A stretch of DNA of 64,000 bases from Candidatus Heimdallarchaeota archaeon (GTDB taxonomy: Archaea > Asgardarchaeota > Heimdallarchaeia > JABLTI01). Of the stretch, positions 46,370 to 55,304 are shown one piece after another. The DNA lies in NCBI GenBank assembly GCA_030614005.1, contig JAUWKS010000011.1, positions 1-64,000 of the forward strand. Reading direction: 5' to 3'. The position numbers were made by a program, and so were the translations under genes. The notes under the pieces were generated by a model, which saw only the letters and a program-made list of their open reading frames with translations, made no database searches and had not been told where the DNA came from. How positions within the stretch are numbered: the first letter of the stretch is position 1; every line of letters begins with the position of its first letter.

Positions 46370-47606
46370 AATAGTCAAGTTTATCGAAGAGTCTCATAGT
46401 GTCAGGTTCGATTTCCATATCATCAAGGAATCGCATTGCTGCTCTATTGGGATCACTTGACCGGTAAATGTATCTTCCAACTATGATAATATCTGCTCCG
46501 GCGCGAAGTGCTTCTGCCAATGGTTTTCCAGGTTTCAATCCACCTGCCACTGCTACTAAACCACCAGTGATTTTCTTGATTTTCTTGATATCACCCCAAA
46601 CAGAGCGCGACGCAGAAGTTCCTTCTTTCGTTGCTGTTCCTTCTTTTTGAGCAACTTCTTGATCAATACCTCTGTGTAGAATGACTACTTTTGGTTTTTC
46701 TGGAAGTGCATCAAGCATAGCGATAAATTTAACTTGATTAGTGTTTAGGGAATCAATCCAAGCATGAATGCCTCTTTTATTACAAGCACGAATGAATTCT
46801 TTTACGGTGTCTATCGGAGCAATACCTGAGACAACACAAGCATTTGCAGTTGCATCTGCTGCTGCATTTACTTCTGCTCTACCAACATCAAGTGTTTTCA
46901 TATCGGCTATAATATAACCACCTGGTTTCAATTCTCTCATTCTGCCAACAGTTTCTTCGATACCATATTTCTTGATGTATGGTGTACCGATTTCGATAAT
47001 CATTCTATCAGATTTTGGAAGTTGCTCAACAATCTTGATTGCTGCTGATAACGACCCAACATCTAAAGCTACTTGGACATAAGGAGGGTTCCAGAGTGTC
47101 TGAGGTTTGAATTTCATTACTGGGTGTCTCGCACGATCCTTTTCTGCGATGAGTTTTTTCATTGGTGGATAGTTACTGAGAGCTCGTTTTAAAGCTAATC
47201 GTGTTGCACCATAGTTATAATAGTAAATTTTAGACTCACTTTCAGCTTTAGGATGAATATACACACTCACAATTACTACATAATTCATGAGCTTATCTTT
47301 GGGTATATCTCCTTCTGCTGCTGCATCTGCAACAGCTTTTGCTACAGCCATTTGTGCCGGACCGAAAATTTTCCCTGCTTGGTCTAAATTTTCGATTGTA
47401 ACTTTTGGTACAATGAGTGTTCTAGGATGTGGTTGTAAGTTTGGTTTTATTAATGCTAAAAGGGGTGTGTGTCCTTTCGATAATTGAGTCATCCCATTAG
47501 CAAATGCAATACCAACCGGTCCATCCTTATCCCCGATCATTAAATCTATATGGGCTAACTCATGACCTTTACCTTGAAGAGCTTCGCCAATAAAAAAGTC
47601 TGCCAA
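46368..47606 (-). CDS. fae-hps: Bifunctional formaldehyde-activating enzyme / 3-hexulose-6-phosphate synthase
   Basis: This 412-aa fusion is an archaeal hallmark. Residues 1-160 are the Fae domain: GHELAHIDLMIG contains the catalytic His (17), and GPVGIAFANGMTQLS follows. Residues about 175-412 are the Hps domain, a TIM barrel beginning QVALDVGSL, with EIGTPYIKKYG and VSGIAPIDT. In archaea without an oxidative pentose phosphate route the pair makes ribose phosphate precursors from fructose-6-phosphate, releasing formaldehyde that the Fae half binds. The start is TTG at 47606, since GGTGGT lies eight bases upstream and an out-of-frame ATG does not lead to the family N-terminus. Confidence 0.92.
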   Translation of the reverse strand: MADFFIGEALQGKGHELAHIDLMIGDKDGPVGIAFANGMTQLSKGHTPLLALIKPNLQPHPRTLIVPKVTIENLDQAGKIFGPAQMAVAKAVADAAAEGDIPKDKLMNYVVIVSVYIHPKAESESKIYYYNYGATRLALKRALSNYPPMKKLIAEKDRARHPVMKFKPQTLWNPPYVQVALDVGSLSAAIKIVEQLPKSDRMIIEIGTPYIKKYGIEETVGRMRELKPGGYIIADMKTLDVGRAEVNAAADATANACVVSGIAPIDTVKEFIRACNKRGIHAWIDSLNTNQVKFIAMLDALPEKPKVVILHRGIDQEVAQKEGTATKEGTSASRSVWGDIKKIKKITGGLVAVAGGLKPGKPLAEALRAGADIIIVGRYIYRSSDPNRAAMRFLDDMEIEPDTMRLFDKLDY

Positions 47607-47778
47607 TTTTTCATACCACCAAGATGAATATTTAGTTTGGTTCTGTATAAACCTCGATTGCTTTTATATTATAAGTTTATCTAACTCGCTAATAATTCAC
47701 AGATAATATCTCAACTCGATTTTTTGTCTCTCTAGTCTCCGAAAGGTTTTTTGCTTACTTTTTCTTTAGATAATAATC

Positions 47779-48651
47779 ATGTGGAAAAAAAGTCCTGTAC
47801 CATTCTTAAAAGGGAAGAGACCTCTTGTTATGGCCCATAGAGGTGACAGTGCAAATGTTCCTGAAAATACTTTCCAAGCAGTCAAAGATGCTTTTGATTT
47901 AAAAGTGGATGTTATAGAAGCAGATCTTCGTATTACTAAAGACGATGAGATTGTCTTCTTTCATGATGCTACTATAAATCGGACAACAAATGGACGAGGT
48001 TTTGTTAGGTCCTACATTCTTAAAGAACTCAAAATGTTTGAACAAGGATATAATTTCCAAGGTGAAGGTGAATTCAATAAAACTTTCCCATTCAGAGGTG
48101 CAGGTTTTAAAATTCAGTCAGTTGATGATATTCTTACATTATTCCCAAAAATGAGATTCAATATGGATATAAAAGATAGAGACCCTAAAGCACCAATAAT
48201 ATTGGCAAATAAACTTAAAAAATTTGATGTAGAAGATCGAGTAATGGTGGGTTCATTTCACACAAAACAGCTTGAAAGATTTAGAGAAATATCAGGAGCT
48301 CCAACAAGTGCGGGTCCCTCAGAAGTGTGGCATTTTCGGCAAAGAGTGAAAAAATGGATGAAAAAGAATGTCACTAAACCTCTTGGGGATATTAAATCAC
48401 TAGAACAAGAAGAAATTTTAGGATACACTTTACCATATTTTGCTTTACAGATTCCTGAAAGAATACTTTTACTAAAAATCTTTAAAAGTTCAAGATTCTT
48501 CCAAATATCTCATTTGCTAAATATGGCAATTCATGTCTGGACAGTAAACGAGCCTGGAGATATGTTTAGATTATTAGAATGGGGTGTTGACGGTATTTTC
48601 TCGGATAATCCAAAACTATTGAAAGAAATTATCGAATTTAAATTTAAATGA
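47779..48651 (+). CDS. Glycerophosphodiester phosphodiesterase
   Basis: The 290-aa protein has the GDPD TIM-barrel motifs. AHRGDSANVPENT (about 20-32) carries the first catalytic His and Glu. EADLRITKDDEIVFFHDATINRTTNG carries the metal Glu/Asp and the second His. VNEPGDMFRLLEWGVDGIFSDNP is the final strand. It hydrolyses glycerophosphodiesters to glycerol phosphate and an alcohol in phospholipid turnover. There is no signal peptide, so a cytosolic role is expected. It is a single gene before the bactofilin-like pair. Confidence 0.85.
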   Translation: MWKKSPVPFLKGKRPLVMAHRGDSANVPENTFQAVKDAFDLKVDVIEADLRITKDDEIVFFHDATINRTTNGRGFVRSYILKELKMFEQGYNFQGEGEFNKTFPFRGAGFKIQSVDDILTLFPKMRFNMDIKDRDPKAPIILANKLKKFDVEDRVMVGSFHTKQLERFREISGAPTSAGPSEVWHFRQRVKKWMKKNVTKPLGDIKSLEQEEILGYTLPYFALQIPERILLLKIFKSSRFFQISHLLNMAIHVWTVNEPGDMFRLLEWGVDGIFSDNPKLLKEIIEFKFK

Positions 48652-48715
48652 AAAAGTATTATTTAAGCAGATATTTGTTTAGAACAGAACAGTTTTTTCA
48701 CTTTTTTCCTTGAAG

Positions 48716-48786
48716 TCACGTATCGTGACCTCACGAAGAGTGACCTCAAATTGAGTCTACATAATGTGAATTTTCTTTTTAAATAA
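48716..48786 (+). promoter_or_regulatory. Promoter/operator of the first bactofilin-like gene
   Basis: The element contains TCACG-TAT-CGTGA (48716-48728) and two copies of GTGACCTCA (48725-48733, 48740-48748). A conserved block runs 48739-48778, and a TATA-like TTTTTAAATA lies at 48776-48785. Of the first 40 bases of that block, 35 match the block at 50088-50127 upstream of the second bactofilin-like gene. A GGAGGATAT ribosome site precedes the ATG at 48849. Confidence 0.6.
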
Positions 48787-48848
48787 AAATAGACTCAGTA
48801 AACATAGGGACTAATAAGGAAATCCAGTAAAACATTGGAGGATATTCA

Positions 48849-50024
48849 ATGACGATGAAACAAATAATGAAACTAAAAAAGAGAACCCGGACGAAACTCA
48901 CTGTAGTCGAAGGGGACTTGAAAATAGGTAAAGGCGCAACAATTATTGCAGAAAAAGATACAATTGTTGTCAATGGTAAAATTAAGAATAAAGGTGGCTT
49001 TAAATGCAAAGGCAATTTACAAGTCAGAAGCATTCAAAGCGAAAAAGGTTCAGTAACAATTTTTGGTAATTTAGAGGTTGACAGAGATATCAATGTCGAC
49101 AAGAAGCTTACTGTAAATGGAACCTTGACTGCACATAATGTCTCAGTAGGTATGACCGCTAAGATAACAGATGCTGTTGAAGTAGAAAAAATCAGCGCTG
49201 GTATGAAAATTATCCTTAACGGAAGTTCAAAAGCTGAAAAACTAAGTGCTGGTATGAAGGTTATCCTAAATGGAAAAGAAAACCAAATTGATAAAATTTC
49301 AGCTGGTATGAGTCTTATATTAAATGGTTCAGGTAAATATGAATCTTTGAGTGCTGGTATGAGTATCAAAGCTTCTAGTGGCGATATTGGAAGTGCAAGT
49401 GCTGGTATGAGTATTATTACAAAAGGACCTATAAAAATGGATTCTGTTAGTGCTGGAATAAGTTTGAAACTCAAGGACATAGCAGAGCTTGGCAAAGCAA
49501 GTGCTGGTATGAGTATTAAGGCTTTTAATGATTTAACTTTTGAAAGTGTATCTGCAGGTATGTCCGTTAAAATACAGGGTAAAGCTGTTGGAGAACAAAT
49601 AAGCGTTGGTATGAGTCTTTTTGCAAAAGAGTTAACAGTGCAAGGAAAGGTTTCTGCTGGTATGAAAGTTAAAACATCTAAAGAAATTACTTGTGATGAA
49701 CTTTCTGTAGGAAGAACTATTATTGCAAAATTCGTTAAAGCACGCAAGATAACTATTGGCAAAAAAGGAAGGCTCTTAGCTGATGTCTCAGCGGATGAAG
49801 TTATTCTAAGAGAACGAGTAAGAGCTAAAAACATTATTGCTCTAGATCTCGAGATGATGGAGAAAAGTAGAGCAAAAAATGTCTATGTTGAACGGTTAAT
49901 AATTGAAGATGGTGCAAGAATAACCGGCAACCTAGAATACACTGATTCTATTGAAGTGGAAGCTGGTGCAAAGATTCGCAAAGAGCCAAAAAAAGTGGCT
50001 AAACTTCCACAGCATAAGATTTGA
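48849..50024 (+). CDS. Bactofilin-like beta-solenoid protein, SAGM-repeat type
   Basis: This 391-aa soluble protein has a non-repetitive basic N-terminus (about 1-30), then a long parallel beta-solenoid. From about residue 99 to 300 there are a dozen rungs of 16-18 residues, each with SAGMS, SAGMK or a close variant (SVGM, SAGI) at the same place. The C-terminal part (about 300-391) is more like the bactofilin ends. No membrane helix is seen. Bactofilins are bacterial polymer-forming scaffold proteins; the similarity here is in rung length and overall pattern. The ribosome site is TTGGAGGATATTCAATG. A paralogue follows 160 bp downstream. A scaffold role is inferred. Confidence 0.65.
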   Translation: MTMKQIMKLKKRTRTKLTVVEGDLKIGKGATIIAEKDTIVVNGKIKNKGGFKCKGNLQVRSIQSEKGSVTIFGNLEVDRDINVDKKLTVNGTLTAHNVSVGMTAKITDAVEVEKISAGMKIILNGSSKAEKLSAGMKVILNGKENQIDKISAGMSLILNGSGKYESLSAGMSIKASSGDIGSASAGMSIITKGPIKMDSVSAGISLKLKDIAELGKASAGMSIKAFNDLTFESVSAGMSVKIQGKAVGEQISVGMSLFAKELTVQGKVSAGMKVKTSKEITCDELSVGRTIIAKFVKARKITIGKKGRLLADVSADEVILRERVRAKNIIALDLEMMEKSRAKNVYVERLIIEDGARITGNLEYTDSIEVEAGAKIRKEPKKVAKLPQHKI

Positions 50025-50038
50025 TCACCTTTTTTTCA

Positions 50039-50062
50039 AGCTATTCTCGCGAGAGAATAGCT
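50039..50062 (+). terminator. Intrinsic-type terminator after the first bactofilin-like gene
   Basis: AGCTATTCTC (50039-50048) pairs perfectly with GAGAATAGCT (50053-50062), with the loop GCGA. AAACTTTTTATTTT follows. It separates the two paralogous genes, which each have a promoter. Confidence 0.65.
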
Positions 50063-50087
50063 AAACTTTTTATTTTGAGTAACAAAT

Positions 50088-50135
50088 TGTGACCTCAAAT
50101 TGTGTGTACAAAATGTGAATTTCCTTTATATACTA
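50088..50135 (+). promoter_or_regulatory. Promoter/operator of the second bactofilin-like gene
   Basis: It contains GTGACCTCA (50089-50097), AATGTGAATTTCC and a TATA box TTTATATACTA (50125-50135). The 40 bases from 50088 share 35 with the block at 48739-48778. A GGTGA ribosome site lies about 10 bases before the ATG at 50184, giving an expected leader of about 30 bases. Confidence 0.65.
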
Positions 50136-50183
50136 AAAATAGTTAATCTATAATTAGAAAGAATATGTCTTGGTGATGAAAAA

Positions 50184-51350
50184 ATGTCCGAAATAAGAGT
50201 AGAAAAAGGTCAAGTAAAAAAACTAGGTGTTGTTGATGGAAACCTCCGGATAGGGAAAGAAGCAACACTCATTGCAGAGGATGGGACAATAACTGTTAAT
50301 GGTTCTATTAATTCAAGAGGATCTTTTGATTGTGAAGGTAATTTACAAGCAAGGTCTTTAAAAGTAAAGAACGGTTCAGCTGAAATTTTTGGTAATCTAG
50401 AAATAGAACAAATAGTAACTGTTGATAAAAAACTCGATGTTAGTGGTTCTTTTGTATGCCCTGAGGTTTCAGTCGGTAGAACTTTGATTGTAGAATCCAC
50501 TACAAAAATCAGTTCTGTAACTGTTGGTGGAACAGCGAAATTCGAAGGGGAAACTTCTATTGAGTCTGTTAGAGTTGGTGGTACTTTGAAGATTTTAGGA
50601 GAATCTGATATTGGTTCTGTTTCTGTTGGTGGTACTGCAAAATTCAATGCCAATGCTAAAGTTGATTCAATAGATGTTGGTGGTACTTTAAAGACCTCAA
50701 GCGGTGTTTTTGGCACAATTAAAGTAGGTGGTACTTACAAAGCATATGAAAAAGTTGACATTCAAGTTATCGATGTTGGCGGTACTGTTAAACTTTTGGC
50801 ATCATCAAAAATACAAGATATTGATGTTGGTGGCACTTTTAGAGCTCTTTCAGATTTAGAATTTGGATTATTAGATGTTGGTGGTTCAATTAAGATCGAA
50901 GGCAATGCTGAAGGAGAAGAAGTAAAAGTAGGTGGTACCCTTGTTTGCTATAAAAATCTAACTTGCTCAGGAAATATTTCTGTTGGTGGCACTTGTTCTG
51001 TAGAAAAGGTATTGACTGGCAATCAAATAGAAGTCGGTGGAAAACTACAAGCATTATTAATTAATGGCAAGTACGTTAAAATCGGCAGAAGAGGAGAAAT
51101 AATTGGTACAGTCAATTCTGATAAAATTGTTATCTCTGACCGTGCAACAACTAGAAATCTTTATGGTAAAGATATTCGTATAGAAGAAAATTGTAGAATC
51201 AGAAACATCTATGGCGAAGATATATCTATTGAAGAAGGAACAAGAGTCTCTGGAGAGATTTTGTATACAAATGAAATTTATATTGAGGAAGGTGTCAAAC
51301 TTTCCAAAGAACCAAAGAAAGTTTCTTCTCTCCCTCCTGTAAAAGCATAA
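50184..51350 (+). CDS. Bactofilin-like beta-solenoid protein, VGGT-repeat type
   Basis: This 388-aa paralogue of the previous protein shares the N-terminal part (VVDGNLRIGKEATLIAEDGT against VVEGDLKIGKGATIIAEKDT). It also has the same rung length of about 17 residues and the same ending (KEPKKVSSLP against KEPKKVAKLP). In the solenoid, the position occupied by SAGM in the neighbour is VGGT here (TVGGTAKF, RVGGTLKI, DVGGTFRA and others), about eleven times. The swap keeps the small Gly residues but changes their neighbours. That suggests two subunits whose rungs stack on their own kind or on each other. The function is unproven. Confidence 0.65.
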   Translation: MSEIRVEKGQVKKLGVVDGNLRIGKEATLIAEDGTITVNGSINSRGSFDCEGNLQARSLKVKNGSAEIFGNLEIEQIVTVDKKLDVSGSFVCPEVSVGRTLIVESTTKISSVTVGGTAKFEGETSIESVRVGGTLKILGESDIGSVSVGGTAKFNANAKVDSIDVGGTLKTSSGVFGTIKVGGTYKAYEKVDIQVIDVGGTVKLLASSKIQDIDVGGTFRALSDLEFGLLDVGGSIKIEGNAEGEEVKVGGTLVCYKNLTCSGNISVGGTCSVEKVLTGNQIEVGGKLQALLINGKYVKIGRRGEIIGTVNSDKIVISDRATTRNLYGKDIRIEENCRIRNIYGEDISIEEGTRVSGEILYTNEIYIEEGVKLSKEPKKVSSLPPVKA

Positions 51351-51363
51351 AATAAGCAGTAAT

Positions 51364-51396
51364 AATTGAGTATAATCTACTCAATCATTTTTTTAT
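51364..51396 (+). terminator. Hairpin terminator after the second bactofilin-like gene
   Basis: ATTGAGTA (51364-51371) and TACTCAAT (51378-51385) form an 8-bp stem with a short loop, followed by CATTTTTTTATTTTC. It is a good intrinsic-type signal. Confidence 0.6.
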
Positions 51397-51468
51397 TTTC
51401 TAAATCACTGATAGATTTATTTGAAGGTTCTTTTATAAAATATGAAAAGGCTAATTTGGTGAAGAATT

Positions 51469-51963
51469 GTGAAAAACACATCATTAAAATCAATATTTGG
51501 CAGCAAAATTTCTATTCTAGTTCTCGGGTTATTTGTAATTATTTTGACTTCAAATGTGCTTCTTTCTGCAGGACATTCACCTTCTGGAATGATCATTGAA
51601 TATGATATTAATACTGGAGAATTAAGCGCAACCATAACTCATTTTGTATCTGGAGATTCACATTATATTGATTTAATTGAGGTAAGGAAGAATTCTGTTC
51701 TCAATCAAACTCATGAATATACAAGTCAATACGCAAATATCTTCATACAGCTTTACAGTATTAATTGTTCAATAGGTGATATCTTGAATGTAAAAGCCTA
51801 TTGCAGCGAAGGTGGTTCGATTTCAAAATCTCTGACAGTTGCAGAAAATATCTCTACTACTCCAGAATCAACTGGTTTAGTTGCTGTTTCACATATCTGT
51901 ATAACGTTATTTGTATTAATTGGATATTCAGTTGTTACTCGGAAAAGAACAAATCCAACGTAG
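51469..51963 (+). CDS. Small surface protein with a beta-sandwich domain and C-terminal anchor
   Basis: This 164-aa protein has a signal peptide (about 10-33). An ectodomain follows, starting GHSPSGMIIEYDINTGELSA and continuing THFVSGDSHYIDLIEV and INCSIGDILNVKAYC. That motif series (HxPS, YD, HYI, Cys-Ser-Gly) occurs in a family of archaeal exported domains resembling desulfoferrodoxin/sulfur-oxidation sandwiches. A Thr/Ser linker, a membrane helix (about 135-155) and the tail TRKRTN finish it. Two cysteines may pair. The start is GTG at 51469 with GGTGAAGAA upstream. No enzymatic metal ligand set is evident. Confidence 0.6.
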   Translation: MKNTSLKSIFGSKISILVLGLFVIILTSNVLLSAGHSPSGMIIEYDINTGELSATITHFVSGDSHYIDLIEVRKNSVLNQTHEYTSQYANIFIQLYSINCSIGDILNVKAYCSEGGSISKSLTVAENISTTPESTGLVAVSHICITLFVLIGYSVVTRKRTNPT

Positions 51964-52124
51964 CTTTCAATGCTATTTCATGTTTCAATTTAAATAAATT
52001 AATAGAAGGAAAGAAGCGGGGAAACTGATATTTTCTATTTTTGGAAATGTTCTTAAGTAGTTAGAATTATTGTGCTAGATAATAGCTAGAGAGTTATGCT
52101 ACTCGTTTAGGAGGATATCAATCT

Positions 52125-53249
52125 ATGAGCACTGGACTGACGATGAAAGTCTTACGAATAAGTATTTTAGCGTTTATATTATTATTAGCGACCTCAATTA
52201 TTTCCACGACCTTAGTCATGGGTCTTACAGATTTTGATCAGTCAAAACAATTACAAGATGGTTATAAAGAAGCTTTTACTCATACCGTTGAAAATTATAA
52301 GAATCAAAGATTTACGATAGAAATTACTCTGGAAGAAACTGTCTCAAACAATTCTATAGTTTATGTTTTTGTTGTACCACGTGATGATTGGTTTCGTATA
52401 CGAGATAACGCTTCTTTAGGTATTAGCGATATTCCAGCTGAAAATTTCCTTTATAACGAATCTGTGGAGAAAGTATATTTTGATATTGATGACAAAACTG
52501 TTCTTGTTACATTGGTAGGGGAAAATATTGTTATTCCTGATTGGAATCCATGGACTATGATATTCCTTAATTTAAATGGTGAGGAATTATCTTCTTCAAT
52601 TAAGGTCGAACATCAGCACATTCTCTGGTGGCTCTGGATTGTTATTCCATCTCTTATTATTACCGGATTAATAACATACGGTGTTGTTGAAAATGTTACT
52701 AGATATGAACGAGTAAAAATGAGCTCAGAAAAAGCCATTAAAAAATTAGGTATTAAAAATGAAGCTGAACGACAGAGAGCAGCTTACTGGTTAATTTCAA
52801 ATGGAACAGAAGATGATTTAGCTCAGCTAATAGAGTTGTTAAGCAATGAGAATCCACTGAATCGTGCCAATGCAGCTTTTGCAATTGGTGGAATTTCAAA
52901 ACGAATTGGTGATAAAAGTCTTGGACGTGTCTTAATTGACCAGTACAATGTAGATATTGATGAAATGGTCAAAGGAGAAATCGTAAATGCAATGTGTGAT
53001 GTTGCTGATGAATCAGCTTTAGAAATTTTAGAACAATATTTAAAGTTTGAACACAATGAAATCCTTCGATTTAATATTGCTGAAGCATTAGAAGTAATCG
53101 CTTCACATAAATCTATTCCAAGTTTGGTTGAAATAATCAATGGTAATAATACCGAGACCTTAAAGATTGTTTGTAAGAGAGCACTTACGAAAATTGCAAA
53201 AATTGAAGGAACAAGTGCAGACGCGCTTATTAAAAAGCATTCTAAATAA
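52125..53249 (+). CDS. Membrane protein with small ectodomain and cytosolic HEAT repeats
   Basis: This 374-aa protein has a signal anchor (about 8-35) and an ectodomain of about 130 residues. A membrane helix WWLWIVIPSLIITGLITYGV (about 168-187) follows. Residues about 200-374 lie in the cytosol and hold HEAT repeats (NRANAAFAIGGI, LRFNIAEALEVIA, LKIVCKRALTKIA). The architecture is receptor-like: an external sensor or binding part and an internal docking solenoid. The ribosome site is TAGGAGGATAT. No partner is named by context; the HEAT gene at 9 kb is not linked. Confidence 0.65.
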   Translation: MSTGLTMKVLRISILAFILLLATSIISTTLVMGLTDFDQSKQLQDGYKEAFTHTVENYKNQRFTIEITLEETVSNNSIVYVFVVPRDDWFRIRDNASLGISDIPAENFLYNESVEKVYFDIDDKTVLVTLVGENIVIPDWNPWTMIFLNLNGEELSSSIKVEHQHILWWLWIVIPSLIITGLITYGVVENVTRYERVKMSSEKAIKKLGIKNEAERQRAAYWLISNGTEDDLAQLIELLSNENPLNRANAAFAIGGISKRIGDKSLGRVLIDQYNVDIDEMVKGEIVNAMCDVADESALEILEQYLKFEHNEILRFNIAEALEVIASHKSIPSLVEIINGNNTETLKIVCKRALTKIAKIEGTSADALIKKHSK

Positions 53250-53262
53250 ACAGCTGAATCAT

Positions 53263-53290
53263 TTATTGAGTTCAGCTCAATAATCTTTTT
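53263..53290 (+). terminator. Hairpin terminator after the membrane HEAT gene
   Basis: TTATTGAG (53263-53270) pairs with CTCAATAA (53276-53283), with the loop TTCAG. TCTTTTTTTC follows. It is a typical stem-plus-T-tract arrangement. Confidence 0.6.
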
Positions 53291-53429
53291 TTCATTATCA
53301 CACTTCTAGTGCATTCTTCTTTGCATTTCTAACTCAAAAAAGAATATAAGCATTATCTGAATGATAAAGATAGTATAAAAAATCAGAGAATTAATTATTA
53401 TTTCTCTTCATGTATTAGGAGGTAGATTT

Positions 53430-55289
53430 TTGACCTTTCAAATAAATAACATTACTCTTTACAAATCTGGTATAGGCTATTTTACAGGAAAATGCACCAA
53501 GAAAGAATTTATTTTACCCGTTAATGAAAATGATATCGATGATATTCTTAAATCACTTTCAGTTGATGGATTAAAATCTGTGACTTTTAGTGCTTCAGAA
53601 GGGAAAGATAGTATCAAAGAAAAAATCGGAATAAATATTGATGCAGAATCCGCTTTCATTTCTTTTAGTAAACACCTGATAGGTTTAACAGTTGAAATTG
53701 AAACTGATAAAATATACAAGGGAAAAGTCATTGGTATTGATTTCTTGTTGATAGATGATTTAGAAGATGAAGAAGATGGGATCGATGTTTTAATAATTCA
53801 AGACAAAAACACCATTCTGCATTTGCCGATAAGTAGGATAAAACGAATAAAAATATTGGATGATACCATACAAAAAGACTTAGAGGTATTTTTAGATTTA
53901 GAAGCTTCTACAAGAAAAATCGGTGTTACAAATCTAACTGTCCTTACAACTAAGGAAGATGCAAGTATCCAATGGGTTGCTCCAGTATCTGCTTGGAGAT
54001 TATCATATAGAGTTCAGTATTCTCAAGAGAAAAGCAGCACTGATTTTACTGGAATCGCTATCGTTGACAATACCACTGGAATAGATTGGGAAAAAATTAA
54101 ACTTCAACTAGTAACAGGTCGTCCTGTTAGTTTTAAACATGACTTGCATACCCCTCACTATGTTGATAGACCTTGGATTTCACGAGAAGAAACGGGAATT
54201 TCTCCTTTATTAGCACAAGCATCTGTAAAGAGAAGTGATCTGAGAAAAAAATCTGACCAATATGGACGCGGACGTAGGGAACCTTTACCAAAAGCTTCGA
54301 CAACTTCTGGTATGAGTTTAGAAGGGCGATTAGGTTGGGATATTTCTCGAGATGTTATGAAAACGGTTTCAGCTGCCTCACAAGAAGAATTAGCAGCAAC
54401 AGTTACTTATCAAGTAACGAAACCTGTTACTATCAACCGTTCTGAAAGTTCTTTAATTCCTCTATTTAATAAATCAATGAAAGGTGAATTATGTGTTGTC
54501 ATTCGTGACGATAGAATTGAGGATGGAATGGATGCAATTCTATTTAGCAAGGACTTGGATTTGGAAAAAGGTGTAGCAACTATACATATTGATGATATTT
54601 TTGCAGGAGATGCAATGATTGTTCGGGGAACAGATTACATTGCTTTTAGGATTAATCAAGACATTAATACTATTAAATCCGTAGAACAAACAAGTAAAAT
54701 CGTCAGTGTGTCAGTGAAGAAAAATCTAATGTATCAAAAACATTCGGAAATAGCTACCTATAATTTCAAGTTTCTAAACATTGCTGATAAAAAAATGCCC
54801 ATTGTTTTTGAGATAGGAAAATTGGACGAGTATAAACCAAAAACCAAACCAATTAAAGAAACAGCAAATTACTATCGCTATAAATTTGATCTTGAACCGG
54901 GAAGTTCTGAAAAAATATTTACTTTCACAAAAATTGTCTTAACAAGTCTTTATGTTCGTAACCTTTCTGAGGATGTTGTCAAAGATATGATAAAAGAAGG
55001 TGTTCTTGACGATAAAAATGAACGATTAGTGTTGAAGATATTTGCTAATCTACGAAAAATCACTCAAAAGGAAAATGAACTAAATACTATTGAAAACGAA
55101 ATTGATTGGGAATATTCTAACCAAGAACGTTTGAGAGATAATATCATAGTTTTGCAGAAAATTTTGCAAGCTGCTGAACGAGATAGCTATATAGAACGAT
55201 TAAAAATTTCTGAAAAGCATCTCGAAGATCTCGAGAGTGAGAAGAAAAAACTCACTGTAGAGATTAAGAAATTGAAATTGAAGATATAG
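53430..55289 (+). CDS. DUF4139-domain protein, copy 1
   Basis: This 619-aa protein has the DUF4139 layout. An N-terminal module begins TLYKSGIGYFTG. A middle domain has WVAPVSAWRLSYRV followed by IVDNTTGIDWEKIKLQLVTGRP, the family's most recognisable stretch. TYQVTKPVTINRSESSLIPLF comes later. The last 90 residues are a Lys/Glu-rich coiled coil. There is no signal peptide or membrane helix. A Gly/Arg-rich insert (YGRGRREP) sits near 280. The start is TTG at 53430 with GGAGGT upstream. It is a tandem duplicate of the next gene. DUF4139 proteins have no firmly established reaction. Confidence 0.7.
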   Translation: MTFQINNITLYKSGIGYFTGKCTKKEFILPVNENDIDDILKSLSVDGLKSVTFSASEGKDSIKEKIGINIDAESAFISFSKHLIGLTVEIETDKIYKGKVIGIDFLLIDDLEDEEDGIDVLIIQDKNTILHLPISRIKRIKILDDTIQKDLEVFLDLEASTRKIGVTNLTVLTTKEDASIQWVAPVSAWRLSYRVQYSQEKSSTDFTGIAIVDNTTGIDWEKIKLQLVTGRPVSFKHDLHTPHYVDRPWISREETGISPLLAQASVKRSDLRKKSDQYGRGRREPLPKASTTSGMSLEGRLGWDISRDVMKTVSAASQEELAATVTYQVTKPVTINRSESSLIPLFNKSMKGELCVVIRDDRIEDGMDAILFSKDLDLEKGVATIHIDDIFAGDAMIVRGTDYIAFRINQDINTIKSVEQTSKIVSVSVKKNLMYQKHSEIATYNFKFLNIADKKMPIVFEIGKLDEYKPKTKPIKETANYYRYKFDLEPGSSEKIFTFTKIVLTSLYVRNLSEDVVKDMIKEGVLDDKNERLVLKIFANLRKITQKENELNTIENEIDWEYSNQERLRDNIIVLQKILQAAERDSYIERLKISEKHLEDLESEKKKLTVEIKKLKLKI

Positions 55290-55304
55290 TTGGAGGACAA
55301 GAAA

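Noticed and set aside
49034..49834. A 266-codon open frame antisense to the first bactofilin-like gene
   Set aside because: It mirrors the SAGM repeats of the sense gene and has no ribosome site or known family. The sense gene has both a promoter and a strong ribosome site.
50210..50716. A 168-codon open frame antisense to the second bactofilin-like gene
   Set aside because: It is a shadow of the repetitive VGGT gene, with Pro/Thr-rich low-complexity translation.
51366..51599. A 77-codon frame before the small surface protein gene
   Set aside because: It starts in the terminator hairpin and overlaps a gene with a signal peptide, a ribosome site and a membrane anchor in another frame.
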